Of a stretch of 64,000 bases of DNA, positions 1-11,865 are shown piece by piece (the first letter of the stretch is position 1; each line of letters starts with the position of its first letter). The DNA is from Albugo candida. Taxonomy: Eukaryota; Oomycota; Peronosporomycetes; Albuginales. The stretch spans positions 1 to 64,000 of the forward strand of contig JBDOQK010000035.1 of NCBI GenBank assembly GCA_040437565.1, written 5' to 3'. A program made the translations under genes and the position numbers. A model generated the notes under the pieces. It worked only from the letters and a program-made list of their open reading frames with translations. It was not told where the DNA came from and did not search any database.

Positions 1-1000
1 TGACATTCATTCTGACTTTATGACGCTCTCAGCATGTTGAATATCTCAATACAGCGCATTAGCTGTCCGAAGTACTTTATTACGACTGATACACCCTGTC
101 GCATCTACGGAATAAAAAGGCGTCCGAACAGTTTCGCGACTCGAGGAAAACTTTCTTCTTTTTAGACACTACTGTGTCGTCGATAATTAAATTTAAAAAA
201 ATATATTTAGTTATAAAAATAAGACTCTCTCTAAAAATAGCAATTACAATCGTACCCTGGGATCCGAAAGATTTGTTATAAAGGCATTTTGCTATGACAA
301 AGGCTCATATTGGTTCGTGATGATCTCGTGGCATGGGTGCCGGTAATCCAGGTGTACATGTCGTTTACAGAAACAGAATACTGCTTACCTTCTTCAATCG
401 AATTCGAATCATGACCACCTCCAACCTTCATCGATTTTTTGACGAATTTCTTATGGAGTAAGTCGCTCCACAACCGCCCCGAATAGAAATGAAATTCCAC
501 ATATCCTCACATAGTCTGTTTATCGCAAACCTCAACCGAGAACAAAAAACAGCACATCGTGGTATTACTGCTTAGCTCACCAAACAAGTACCGGTCTTCT
601 TCACTTTTAAATCATAGATGAACAATTGTGAAAATCCGTATTGTGAAAAATATTGGCAATCCAAAATCTTTGAAAGTGCTTAAAGTAAACAATGCTGAGG
701 TGCGCAGTTATCGAACCAGACTCGATAGCACGAGTTGTACAGGAACACTCAAGCACTTTTGTGCTACGAATAGCTACACGTTTATTTCAAAGGTCAGTGT
801 GGTCGTCTTCGGGTTGGACTGCTCGAAGTCCTTCATCAAAGGTCTCGAATAATCCGGAAACACTGCGCAGCAATATGAACCAAAAAGTATATTTATTATA
901 TTTTCAAGGTTGTTTGTTCACCATACCAGTCATTTGGGAAGGGTTCGCCAATAGCCATTGGTTTATTGTCCAATAAATATGATGTAGACTGATGTGTACC

Positions 1001-1100
1001 NNNNNNNNNNNNNNNNNNNNNNNNNNNNNNNNNNNNNNNNNNNNNNNNNNNNNNNNNNNNNNNNNNNNNNNNNNNNNNNNNNNNNNNNNNNNNNNNNNNN
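1001..1100. other. Assembly gap (100 N), no visible flank overlap
   Basis: Exactly 100 N. Unlike most gaps in this window, the sequence just after it does not recur just before it, so this may be a real gap of unknown length. Confidence 0.95.
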
Positions 1101-3337
1101 TAGCTCAAGCATCAAGGAAATACCGCAGAGTAATTTCATCGACTGAATTATAATTACTAGCAAAAACATTCTCATCCGCGGTTATAGACAACTTCGTTCG
1201 TCTTATAAGTTACTACTGCAGATCATTGTCGTCTTCTACTATACAAGACGGAATTGCAGAATAATCGAATGCAACCGCTTGGATTTTCAATTTGGCATAC
1301 GACTTTCAACACTGTCATCTAAAATCTAGGGCGAGTTCAAATGCATAGCATGGTGGCAGCCAAATTATTATAAGATATTAGCGAAAGAGAAGGGCTTCAG
1401 TAGGCAGCCTCTGTTGTGTAATGTGACTGCCAGCGATGCCGCGTGGTTCGTCCTGGGCAAATATAGCAATATTAAAACTATGGAAAACTGACTTAACACT
1501 ACTATCACAGAACTCGCACGGATCAGGTATCCTGACTTTATTCATTACACTTGTGAGAAAGGCAAGAAGCCATTTTTGAAAGCGAAGGAAATCAAATATC
1601 TGAATGAGGAAGACTCTGCACAAGATATTTCGGGAGGAAATGAGAATTGGATTGAAAAAATCTCTGTAAGTTGACAGCTCTACTGTCTAGCATCACCTAC
1701 TAGAAGTGTTGCATCATGCTGAACTGAATGCGTGACATGTTCTTCTATTATAAGAAAGCTGCCACTTATTGATTCTATCAATGGGTGCGTGGAAACAGAT
1801 TCCGTGACAAGAAGCTTAAACATGATTTGACTTCATTTCTAAGGGTGCAACGGTGCTACAGAATAGCAAACATCAAACGAATGTTTTCGAATGTTGAAAG
1901 TTGCTGGTCTCATGAAGACATTTTTAACATGCAAAACGTCTGCATAGAACTTTGACTTAATTATCCAAAAATGTGGTGAAGAACCAGACGGAACCGCAGA
2001 TAGCTGCATATGACTTTATGTATTCGTGATTGTAGCTCTGAAAACATCAATTTACTGAAGTTATTATCAAAGGAAGAGCATTTGTACGATTATGCTACAA
2101 TACGATTGTAAATCATAGTAAAAATATATAGATCCGTACACTCTTAAGCTATCGTTTTCATCACTTATTCGAGGCACTGTTGCCATATAGGTATTTGCTC
2201 GTGTTGCTGAAAGATTCTTATCAATCGGTATGACCAGACCAGATTCAAATATATGGTACCTATGCTATAAATTTGCAATTTGATCGACGTGAAGTGTGAC
2301 ACAAACTGTTCGCAGCTTTATAAATTATCGTTGGCAAAGGAAGCGCCGACGTCCACTATGCAGAGTCCGGAAGAGCAGTAGCTGAAAAGGTAACTAATCG
2401 AGTAAGAAGTAGCCTTCTCGTACTGCGCAATGGACAAGAGAAAAGACGCTGTACGTGGCATCTACGCTCATGTAAAGAATATTGCCGTGTATAGTAATCA
2501 CGATTCCAGCAGAGTAACACTTGGTGGAAATCAGATAGAATTAAATCAAGGCATCTTTAAGCTGATCACTCAGAGGTGATGCTCTACCAAGGCATCTTTG
2601 TCGTGATCGCTCAAAAGTTATCTTTAGTAGTAGTAATATTGATGTGGGATCTTGCAGGGAAAACTAGTTTATGCTTTATCATCACTTTGAGTTTTTGGAG
2701 CAAAACTAGTGTGATCATCAAAAATTACTACCTAGGGGGCGAGAAAATCAGCCAACCTTGAGACGGTCGAGATTTTCAAGGTTGTGATATTGACTTGACG
2801 GTATGCTATTAGAGATAACTAAAATAGGCTCGATCCAAGGTCATAGCAGTAAAACGTTTCTATAAAATAAAAGTCACTTGGCCGCAAACGCAGACATTAA
2901 TTACCGTATCATCCAGGAAGAGCTAATAGAAGATGATGAAGCCCTCGTCGGCGCACTACAGAGAGCCTTAGAACACATACTATATTTAATACGTACAGCA
3001 ACACTGAAGCAACAGGTTTGCTTTCACCGGATATAAAAAATGACCAACTTAGCACACCAAAGCATGTATTCGTCCCACGAATGCGCGGCCATATCCACTG
3101 CCAGCCAAGTCTCTACATACGAAGCAGCGTATCAGGTGAAAAAACTGAAGCTGAAGTCAAATGTGAGAGACAAACCAGCAAAAACCTGATATCGCCGCCC
3201 GTGAGGCTCATTCTTCAGGAAACGCAGTGCAAGAAAACAACATTCGAATTTCTCACCTATTTAAAGCACCTTATCCTTAAGCTCACTAAGAAGCACTCAC
3301 AGGCCTATAAGATTGATAATCCTGTACTTTAGAAGAA

Positions 3338-3437
3338 NNNNNNNNNNNNNNNNNNNNNNNNNNNNNNNNNNNNNNNNNNNNNNNNNNNNNNNNNNNNNNN
3401 NNNNNNNNNNNNNNNNNNNNNNNNNNNNNNNNNNNNN
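3338..3437. other. Assembly gap with duplicated flank (66 bp)
   Basis: 100 N. Positions 3438-3503 repeat 3272-3337 exactly, so the two contig ends overlap and the true junction lacks one copy. Confidence 0.95.
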
Positions 3438-5696
3438 TATCCTTAAGCTCACTAAGAAGCACTCACAGGCCTATAAGATTGATAATCCTGTACTTTAGAA
3501 GAAGTACTAAGTCTCATATTTTGGGCGAGCGAAATATTGTCAGACAATTGTGTTTCTATGTGTAGCCTGCATTATCAGCTGAGGTAACGATTTATGAGTT
3601 TATTCGTGGACCGAAATCTTCTTTCCATTCATTTCGACTTCTCAAGTAGCCGGCTACTATGTAACCCGCCAATTAAGTAGCAAAAGCTCGAAAATCATCC
3701 TTTCCGATTACTTTTAGCCATTTTATCTCCAAAGAACGGTTCAAGTGGCTATATCGACGCAGTCCCAGGTTCTACCGTCTACAATCATTGACGTGGTAAC
3801 GCTCGTGAGTCACCCCGCCTTGAGTGACATCATCAGTGTTGATGATTCATTATTCCTATGCGATGACGTGAAAAGTACTCTAACCCCCGATGTGACGGCC
3901 AGCGTGGTAAAGTTGATACTATACACTGCCTCGTCAGAAGGTGGTTCCAAGGCAACTGAAAGTGGGAACGAAACCAAACATTGCACTCTTACAGACCTTA
4001 TTAGATCGGAAGCGTTTCGGCGCAAAGACAATGCTAGAGCCAAATCGCAATAGCATTGGATCTTCCAAAGCCGAGAGATTCAGATATTTCCGCAATATTT
4101 GAACTTTATGCCCTATAGTATCCGTTTTGGTCCGTTGTGGCTGCCATATTTGATGCAGCACACCCTATCAAGATTTCAAAAGCAATTTTTCCGATAATGT
4201 AAGAAACGTACTCGCACTGATATCACTAACCTCACTCCTCGTGCATCAATGTATCCAGTTTTAGAATCTTTCTTGGATAGTTGCCAAAATGAAGGGATTT
4301 GAGAGTGAAGGTTGTGTCCGTCAACGCGTGTTAACAGCTTCAGTGAACACCGTTCACTGTTCTGGGTGTAAAGTACTTCTACAAGGAGTACGACAATTTA
4401 GTACTCTGGTATTATCTTGCCGTGTTTGGAGTCGGTCTGAAAGTTGGGAAGGAGGTTGTTTTGCCTTGTTGGTACATTCCGAGAGGATATGCCTGGAAAA
4501 GACTGGTTATTTCAACAAGAGGAATTTCTTTGCATCTTCCGCGTTACCAGCAGCATAAGTGCGTAATTTCATGATATGCGAGCAAATCGCATCCGGCAAA
4601 CAACTCTTCCTGGACGAGCTAAGACTGCTCCGATTTTGAAGGAGCTTCCACTTTTTGTTCAGCGTGGTCCATACTGTTTGTATCCAGTAGCCGTTGTACC
4701 ACGCCAACTACAGTTCAAAAAAGACCAAAAAATGTAACCATGCTCGCTTCGACATCGGTGGGTTTCCCAGTTGTTGTACAAAAAGAGTTGGCCAAGAAAG
4801 CGGGGAAGGTCGCTCCGATCAAATATCGCTAAAGTTCAACTTTCCTTCCCACTCACACCTCCGGGAGTCCCACAAACCATGGTGAAGTAACCCCTGCTCT
4901 CCCCCTACTCGAGAACAATTATGTTACACTGAAATTATCCGAACCAGTGGAGTGGGATCGGGATTTGGACATGCGTTTGACCCATTAGTGCAATGGAGTA
5001 AACATGTTGATGAGAACGTCCCATTAAAACGTGATGTGATGTTCCAGAGAATCGCTTTATGGTAGAGGGCGATACAGGAAATGGTTCTCAGTTGTTACGA
5101 AGGCTCTCGCCGTGATGGAACTACTATTTCTGTGTACTGCTTTCCACACATAATGACTGTGTCGAACATCTCACGGATCGGCCGGTAATTTAGATTCCAG
5201 GCCATCATTGCCTATCAATCCCAACGAATGTTCTACTATCGTTGTCACGCCCAGATGTAGGCATCGCCTGTTGATGCCAATGTTGTGCAGTTATATGACG
5301 ATGATTTCTCTGTGATTATATGGATGACCTCTCTGTTGGTACTTCCTTAATCCACGAAAATATAGCAACGCTACATCTTTCGGTTCATGATAGTGACAAG
5401 AAGTTGATTGCCGGTTCACATCAGCGTGCATGCTGAAGGCTCCTAAATTATATCAACGCGCAACAATTTCTCAGCACTCACGATGAATGACAATGGCATT
5501 TTTAGAAGCGGTCATCTGGTCGATTACGTCCTGTCACCATTTTTGATCAGCTGTGTTAAAGAAACCAAGTTCTACGATCACAACGAACTGGCCTCATTTC
5601 ATTTTTATTAGCTTCAAAAATGCAGCAAACATGTTTCTCAATGATCACAACAGCGCTTTTCTCCAGCCGAATCGAAACCGCACAACAGCTGATGCG

Positions 5697-5796
5697 NNNN
5701 NNNNNNNNNNNNNNNNNNNNNNNNNNNNNNNNNNNNNNNNNNNNNNNNNNNNNNNNNNNNNNNNNNNNNNNNNNNNNNNNNNNNNNNNNNNNNNNN
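5697..5796. other. Assembly gap (100 N), no visible flank overlap
   Basis: Exactly 100 N inside the Ty3/gypsy relic. I do not see the downstream flank repeated upstream, so the real gap length is unknown. Confidence 0.95.
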
Positions 5797-8595
5797 TACA
5801 CCACGTTTAGTGCGCACGTTCGGTACTTTCGAAGACAGTGTTACGAGCAAGACGAACGCATTCGGCTTGCAAAGGTGCTGGATCAACTCGCAACGGAAGG
5901 ATCATTTGGTAGATTTTTCAGAAGCCGAAGATCATTACTGCGGGTACGGCACAGACAAGTCAAAATGCAAGTGCAACTCCGATCCTAGTCCTAGTTGGCT
6001 GGTTCTGCTCACCTTAGTGTGGCGCACACCAATTTGCAGACCACGGTACTTTTGGACCATTTTTACAACTTTACAACTTTACAGCATTTACAAGCTGGCC
6101 ACAGTCTCGTATTAAGGGTGCTGAGGCTACTACGCTACGAGATTATTAACGAGAAGACATATTATCATCTCTCACAGGTATTTCACGAAACGTTTTATTT
6201 ATGTATATATGTTATTTAAGATAGCCTAGGCAACTAGAGAAGTCAGTTAGTCTAATTCTAGTAATATAGACACCTTCAACTGAGATGAGATTACTGTATG
6301 TATCAGAAGTTGTTTTCGAAAGATGTGCGAAGTATAAAGTAAAAGTAAACGCTACGAATGTACTTTTGTGGCCTACACGACATTGTGGTGCCGTAGAAGC
6401 ATTTCAAGAGAAGGAATCAGTCACTGTCAAAGTAGCTTTTGGGGTCTCTTCGGATTAGAATCATCTAAAATGTCCGCGAAGTTACGCCAATTCTTGTGTG
6501 GTGTAAACTCGATGCGCATCAATATACCCAATTATGCTACTTTAGTCGAGCATTGCAAAAAATTATGGGAAAGCGACAAAGCTGCAGGAGCGAGATTGAA
6601 AAAAGATCTTGTAAGTATACATTCAGCAGATCACGTATGAAGTACAGAAGAAGAAAAGTGCTTGGAAGATGTGAAAAAAAGTGCTGTGTAAAATGATGCC
6701 ATTAGCACACCCAAGAGACGAATAGGATATCTGTGTATATACCGAATTTTCACAAAATCACTGGGGAGAGATAGTAGCCCACTTGGATCCAGGGAACATT
6801 GCAAAAGACAAGAACAAACAGTATTATTCTCTTTTGGCGTTATAAGTGGTTATTTCAAAGAGTCAATGCTTAGATGGGCGACAATTAGAAAAGACGCTTT
6901 TGCTATCGTAGAAAAGTAGAGACGTGTAAACGTATAAAAATTGTAATACTATTTGCTGCAGAACGGAAGCGTGAACTTATGTCATGGCGCGGTCCACAGA
7001 TGACAAGCTTCAGCGGTAAGGAATGGTCTTTCAGATCTTTCGGTACACAGTGAAGCGTACATCCGTATCGGGAAACGTCCGGGTAGGCTTAATATTAAGA
7101 CCTCCGTATCAAGAAGTAAAAGTGATTCTTTGGAAAGATTCTGCGCTCTAGCAGCTGGTAGAACGATAGCACCTTTCGAAACAAAGAATTGTAGTGGCCT
7201 CCGCTGAATATGCTAGAGCTGTCCAGCAGAATGCTCAAGTAGTCAACCCGGATAGGAACAAGCTGGTGAAATCTGAGAACAGAGATATCTGGTTGAACAA
7301 GGAAGGATGAATGAGGATTTGGATAATGCAGTAGATTTCCAGCAAAAGTTATGAGTGGTAGCTCATGCGAGGCCAGCGATTCATCGTGGCATCTAAACAA
7401 CATTGCACATACTGTCTAAGACGTGGTGTGGACGAAGATGAGAATAGGTGGGAAAGATTTTGTTGATGAATGTAAACACTTTTTTGTCGCGAATGGGGAA
7501 TAGTAACCCGACATTTTGGTGGAACATTGCGAATAAGACGGCCAAATGAGATAGTACATTTAAATTCCTGTGGACCCAGACAGGGATAAACATTTTTTGT
7601 CAAGGCCTTCTTTTTAAGGATAGTATGAGTACATTTCGGATATTGTACCCACAACGACGGCTACCACAGAAGTGGCCGTCCAAGTACTTTTAGATTTTTC
7701 CAAGCGCTATGGGGTACTTTTACTATGGGTACTATACCAAGTTTCCCATTTCAAGAATGAAGAAATGAGCCGGAAAATGCTAGTAGCGCATCAACATTTT
7801 GTAACAGCATACAGTACAGCCCATGGGCCAAGGGACGGTTGAGGTTATGAATAGACAGCTATCAAGAGTGATGAGATCTCTTTTGACTCTATTTTCGCAA
7901 TAGGGACACTTAAGGAATGCTCTAGCGTTTCGCAATATCTATCACGTCCTTCATATTCATCCACTGGAAAACTAAATCAGAGAACATCAGCCAAAAATAA
8001 ATAGAACGGAGCAGCGGAAGAAATTACATAAGGCGTCGATGTAAGAAACCAGAGTAATCATGGAATATTTTCTCAAGGCCTACGAACGCATGGCAAAAAA
8101 GTATTCTCTATATGATTTTTCATGCGAAAGCACTATATTTTTAATGAAACACTAGCGATTTTGCTCAGATTTGGAGAAGTGTGTTGAGACTGATAAAACT
8201 GTCAGAATACAGAGAATGCAAGACTCGTATGTCACAAAGTGGAGGCTATAGCGAATAAATGGACCAAGCAAGAAGCCTTCATGTCACCGTATCAAATTTT
8301 ACAGATCACGTACATACACCTCTGTACATACAAATCTCTACCGATGCACGTAAAGTTGCTTCTATTTTCGAGAATATGAATAGGCGTAGCAGATTCTTAT
8401 CGATTATATTGACGCATCTGAATGGTTCCAATAAACACATGGCCAATCGAACATATAGGAAGGTTATTCAGAGTGCAGAAACGTAATATGATTGAATTAC
8501 TAAAGGTAAGGCTAGTAGGAAAAGGTGTGTTCGCGAAAACCTTTTAAAATCAAAATGGAGCAAAGATTTGTTAACGTGGGAGTCAACTACTTTGA

Positions 8596-8695
8596 NNNNN
8601 NNNNNNNNNNNNNNNNNNNNNNNNNNNNNNNNNNNNNNNNNNNNNNNNNNNNNNNNNNNNNNNNNNNNNNNNNNNNNNNNNNNNNNNNNNNNNNN
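8596..8695. other. Assembly gap with duplicated flank (713 bp)
   Basis: 100 N. Positions 8696-9408 repeat 7883-8595. The two open frames of the retroelement tail therefore appear twice although only one copy is expected. Confidence 0.95.
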
Positions 8696-9559
8696 TTGAC
8701 TCTATTTTCGCAATAGGGACACTTAAGGAATGCTCTAGCGTTTCGCAATATCTATCACGTCCTTCATATTCATCCACTGGAAAACTAAATCAGAGAACAT
8801 CAGCCAAAAATAAATAGAACGGAGCAGCGGAAGAAATTACATAAGGCGTCGATGTAAGAAACCAGAGTAATCATGGAATATTTTCTCAAGGCCTACGAAC
8901 GCATGGCAAAAAAGTATTCTCTATATGATTTTTCATGCGAAAGCACTATATTTTTAATGAAACACTAGCGATTTTGCTCAGATTTGGAGAAGTGTGTTGA
9001 GACTGATAAAACTGTCAGAATACAGAGAATGCAAGACTCGTATGTCACAAAGTGGAGGCTATAGCGAATAAATGGACCAAGCAAGAAGCCTTCATGTCAC
9101 CGTATCAAATTTTACAGATCACGTACATACACCTCTGTACATACAAATCTCTACCGATGCACGTAAAGTTGCTTCTATTTTCGAGAATATGAATAGGCGT
9201 AGCAGATTCTTATCGATTATATTGACGCATCTGAATGGTTCCAATAAACACATGGCCAATCGAACATATAGGAAGGTTATTCAGAGTGCAGAAACGTAAT
9301 ATGATTGAATTACTAAAGGTAAGGCTAGTAGGAAAAGGTGTGTTCGCGAAAACCTTTTAAAATCAAAATGGAGCAAAGATTTGTTAACGTGGGAGTCAAC
9401 TACTTTGACCGAAGTATTTCAAACAACGAAGGAGAGAAAGTTTTACGTTCATTACAGATCATTACATCAGAAGGTGGGCATTCAGTTATCACCTCAAAGC
9501 AGCGAAAAGGTGAAATCTCCGGTAAGTTAATCAAACTTCTAAATTTCTATTTATCAGCA

Positions 9560-11860
9560 GCTCTTAACTGGGAGAATTAAGTTCAGGTAAGAAAGCTCTT
9601 GCTTTCATTGTAGTCTGACTGTTGTTGTATTCTAAAAAATGGAATTTTGGCGATTGCAGATATGTTAAGTGAGAGCATTTCATCACACGTAGTCATGCGC
9701 GAGGATTTTAACGTGTATAGATCCAATCTGATACGAAGAAGAAGAGAATAACATCTGACTAGTCTTAATTCTTCGTTGCACCGTCTTGAGGGGAGGTGGA
9801 CATTTGACATCGGCAAGTCGAAGTATCTCGACTGCGATTTGTTGGCTGATGATGTAAGAAAAGCAACTATCTAGAACGAGCAAGGTGGACTCGTGTTAAC
9901 TTTTCACACAATGATTATATAAATATGCATTGCTGGTATGCTGGCAATCGTGAATGCAAGAAGCTACGCCGAGGTGATGACGGTAAAGGGATAAGATTGC
10001 TCGAGTCTAATTAGTATTTTGCCAGCATTCCGCGAGTGTATAGCTGTACGCGTAAGTGCTCGGGAATAACATGCGGTTAGATTCAAGCTTGTCAGAACAT
10101 CTTAAAATTGACCGTTTCATGGCGTTTTCGATGATGCAAATCCACCGAATATTCGAAAGTAATCGTTATTTGGCTTAGGGTTTAGGGTTCAGAGTTGCCC
10201 TGCATTAGTGCGAAAAACGGTCGCTTTTTCCGTTGTTTTGAGGTGAAAATCATCATCGTAAAGAAGACAAGTTATCGTCAAAAGAATATTGCTGGTTTTT
10301 GAGCAATGAATGAGTGGAGGTGCTGGCAGAGAGCTTGAACCTGTTTCAACTAGATAAAAAAACAAAAGCGAAGAAAGATATTCCCTGAGATGAGCCATGT
10401 TTCCGGAGTATGTCCGATAAGCTGAAATCATAGTGCGAATGTGTAGCAATATGTCTCTATCGTTAGAATCAAATTCATTATTTTTTTACTAAGTACACTA
10501 CCAATAGTGTGCATATCCGGCTAAACTAAATGCGTTCGAGCAGTCTTCAGTATTTTAGTTTTTTATCTAAAACTGAGTTGACAGCACTTGATGCGATGGA
10601 AAACACATTTTGATATGGCGAAAGTCATTGGGCACCTTCTAAACATACGGTTTTGAACAACTGGCTGATATGGTCTTACTTGAGTAATTATCGGGATATT
10701 AGTACGGTCTATACTTTTATTTATTGCCTGTGTTGACTTATGCATGTGGTGTGCTATCTCTGAGGTAAGAAAACGTCAACCAATGTAGGACTATGCTTCA
10801 GCAATACCGGTGCACGTAATTTCCACTCGCTCACGATTCTGTCCAGCGATCGAAAATCTTGGCGGATGTCTTTTACCGCAATACTCACGACACTGCTTCG
10901 ATCTGAGTTGAAATCGCAAAGACGAGGCTAGAAACAGGACCAAGAAGAATTGGTGATTGCGAAATTTTTTATTGTTGAGTTACCCATTACACTTCCATCT
11001 GAAGCACAGATGGAACCGAAAGTTTCGGTTGCACAGACTAAATGAATTTGTAATCCAAATAGTTTACTCCACACAAATTGCTCATATTGGAACGTTACGT
11101 TTCTCACGATTATCAATTTCAATGTTTTCAATTATGCTAGTAAGTTGCATCATAGTCGTCTGCTTCTTTATTGTTCGCGTACCCACCAACCTCAAAGACT
11201 CCGGTAGTGCATTCGTTATGGCCCAAGAGTTACCATTTGATAGAGATAATGCTGATCGAGATGATTTCCGTACGATTTTAGCTTCTTTTATTGGTCGTAT
11301 TAGTCAGATGACACTTGTTTGAGCATTTGTGATAAGAAACCGGGAGCATGTGTCAAAGAAATGGTTTATGGATCATGCCAGGGTCAATTGTTCTTGTTTA
11401 CGCGATCTCCTTAAGACCATCAGCGAAACCTAATGTATTTATGGCTACAAAAATCTCCGAGCAAATATCAGGCTTGTCTGAACTCTAGATCACTTTGTCG
11501 ATAGCAAATCATTTGGTGAAAGTCCATTGGGCATGGTACTCGAGTCATGTCAATGGGCATCCTCACACTTGTTATGGGTATTTTCGAGCCATACCATATA
11601 TTTCTTTCTACAAAATCATGCAGTATTCAATTAAGCGTCTTCGATAGTCCGATTATCATTGCTATCATCCGGAACTCACGAGCGTGGAAAAGCCAAAATA
11701 TTCCTGTAGCAAATTTCTCTTCTTTTATTCCTGCAGCAAATTATCTATATTCCAAAAGACTAACTACAATCATTTTTGTTCCATAACTTTACCCAAACAA
11801 CGCGTATAGAGAAAAATTAGCCGTATCTGTTTGTAGAATCAATTACTTATTATTTCTGCC
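9560..11860. other. Intergenic stretch, no supported gene
   Basis: No gene can be supported. The longest frame (10957-11322, plus) has a hydrophobic core but no family match that I recognise. A short interstitial telomere-like motif (two TTTAGGG-type units) sits at 10174-10192. Confidence 0.5.
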
Positions 11861-11865
11861 CAATA

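Larger units (their letters stand above)
1..3600. other. Degenerate AT-rich stretch, no recognisable gene
   Basis: I see no gene I can support here. Open frames are short (under about 105 codons), occur on both strands and show no family motif. An imperfect direct repeat of about 45 bp lies near 2549-2625. Two 100-N gaps interrupt the stretch. It is probably decayed transposon sequence, but the family cannot be read. Confidence 0.5.
3600..9560 (+). mobile_element. Ty3/gypsy LTR-retrotransposon relic (broken)
   Basis: A plus-strand Ty3/gypsy fossil. Recognisable parts in order are a retropepsin-like segment (about 4289-4560), a reverse transcriptase segment with a YMDD box (about 5310), the RT/RNase H connection resembling oomycete gypsy elements (about 6400-6640), integrase core segments (about 7280-8100) and a C-terminal chromodomain-like tail (about 8260-9500). 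It is clearly broken, with many breaks, and no long terminal repeats were found, so it looks old. The element also contains an assembly duplication: 8696-9408 is a second copy of 7883-8595. Family assignment rests on domain order and RT/integrase motif style. Confidence 0.75.

Noticed and set aside
5890-5910. GGAAGGATCATT, resembling the end of 18S rRNA
   Set aside because: No further rRNA sequence surrounds it; it lies within the retroelement relic and is a short chance match.
8259-9299. Two identical 75-codon frames suggesting a repeated gene family
   Set aside because: They are the same sequence on two overlapping contig ends and belong to the tail of the Ty3/gypsy relic.
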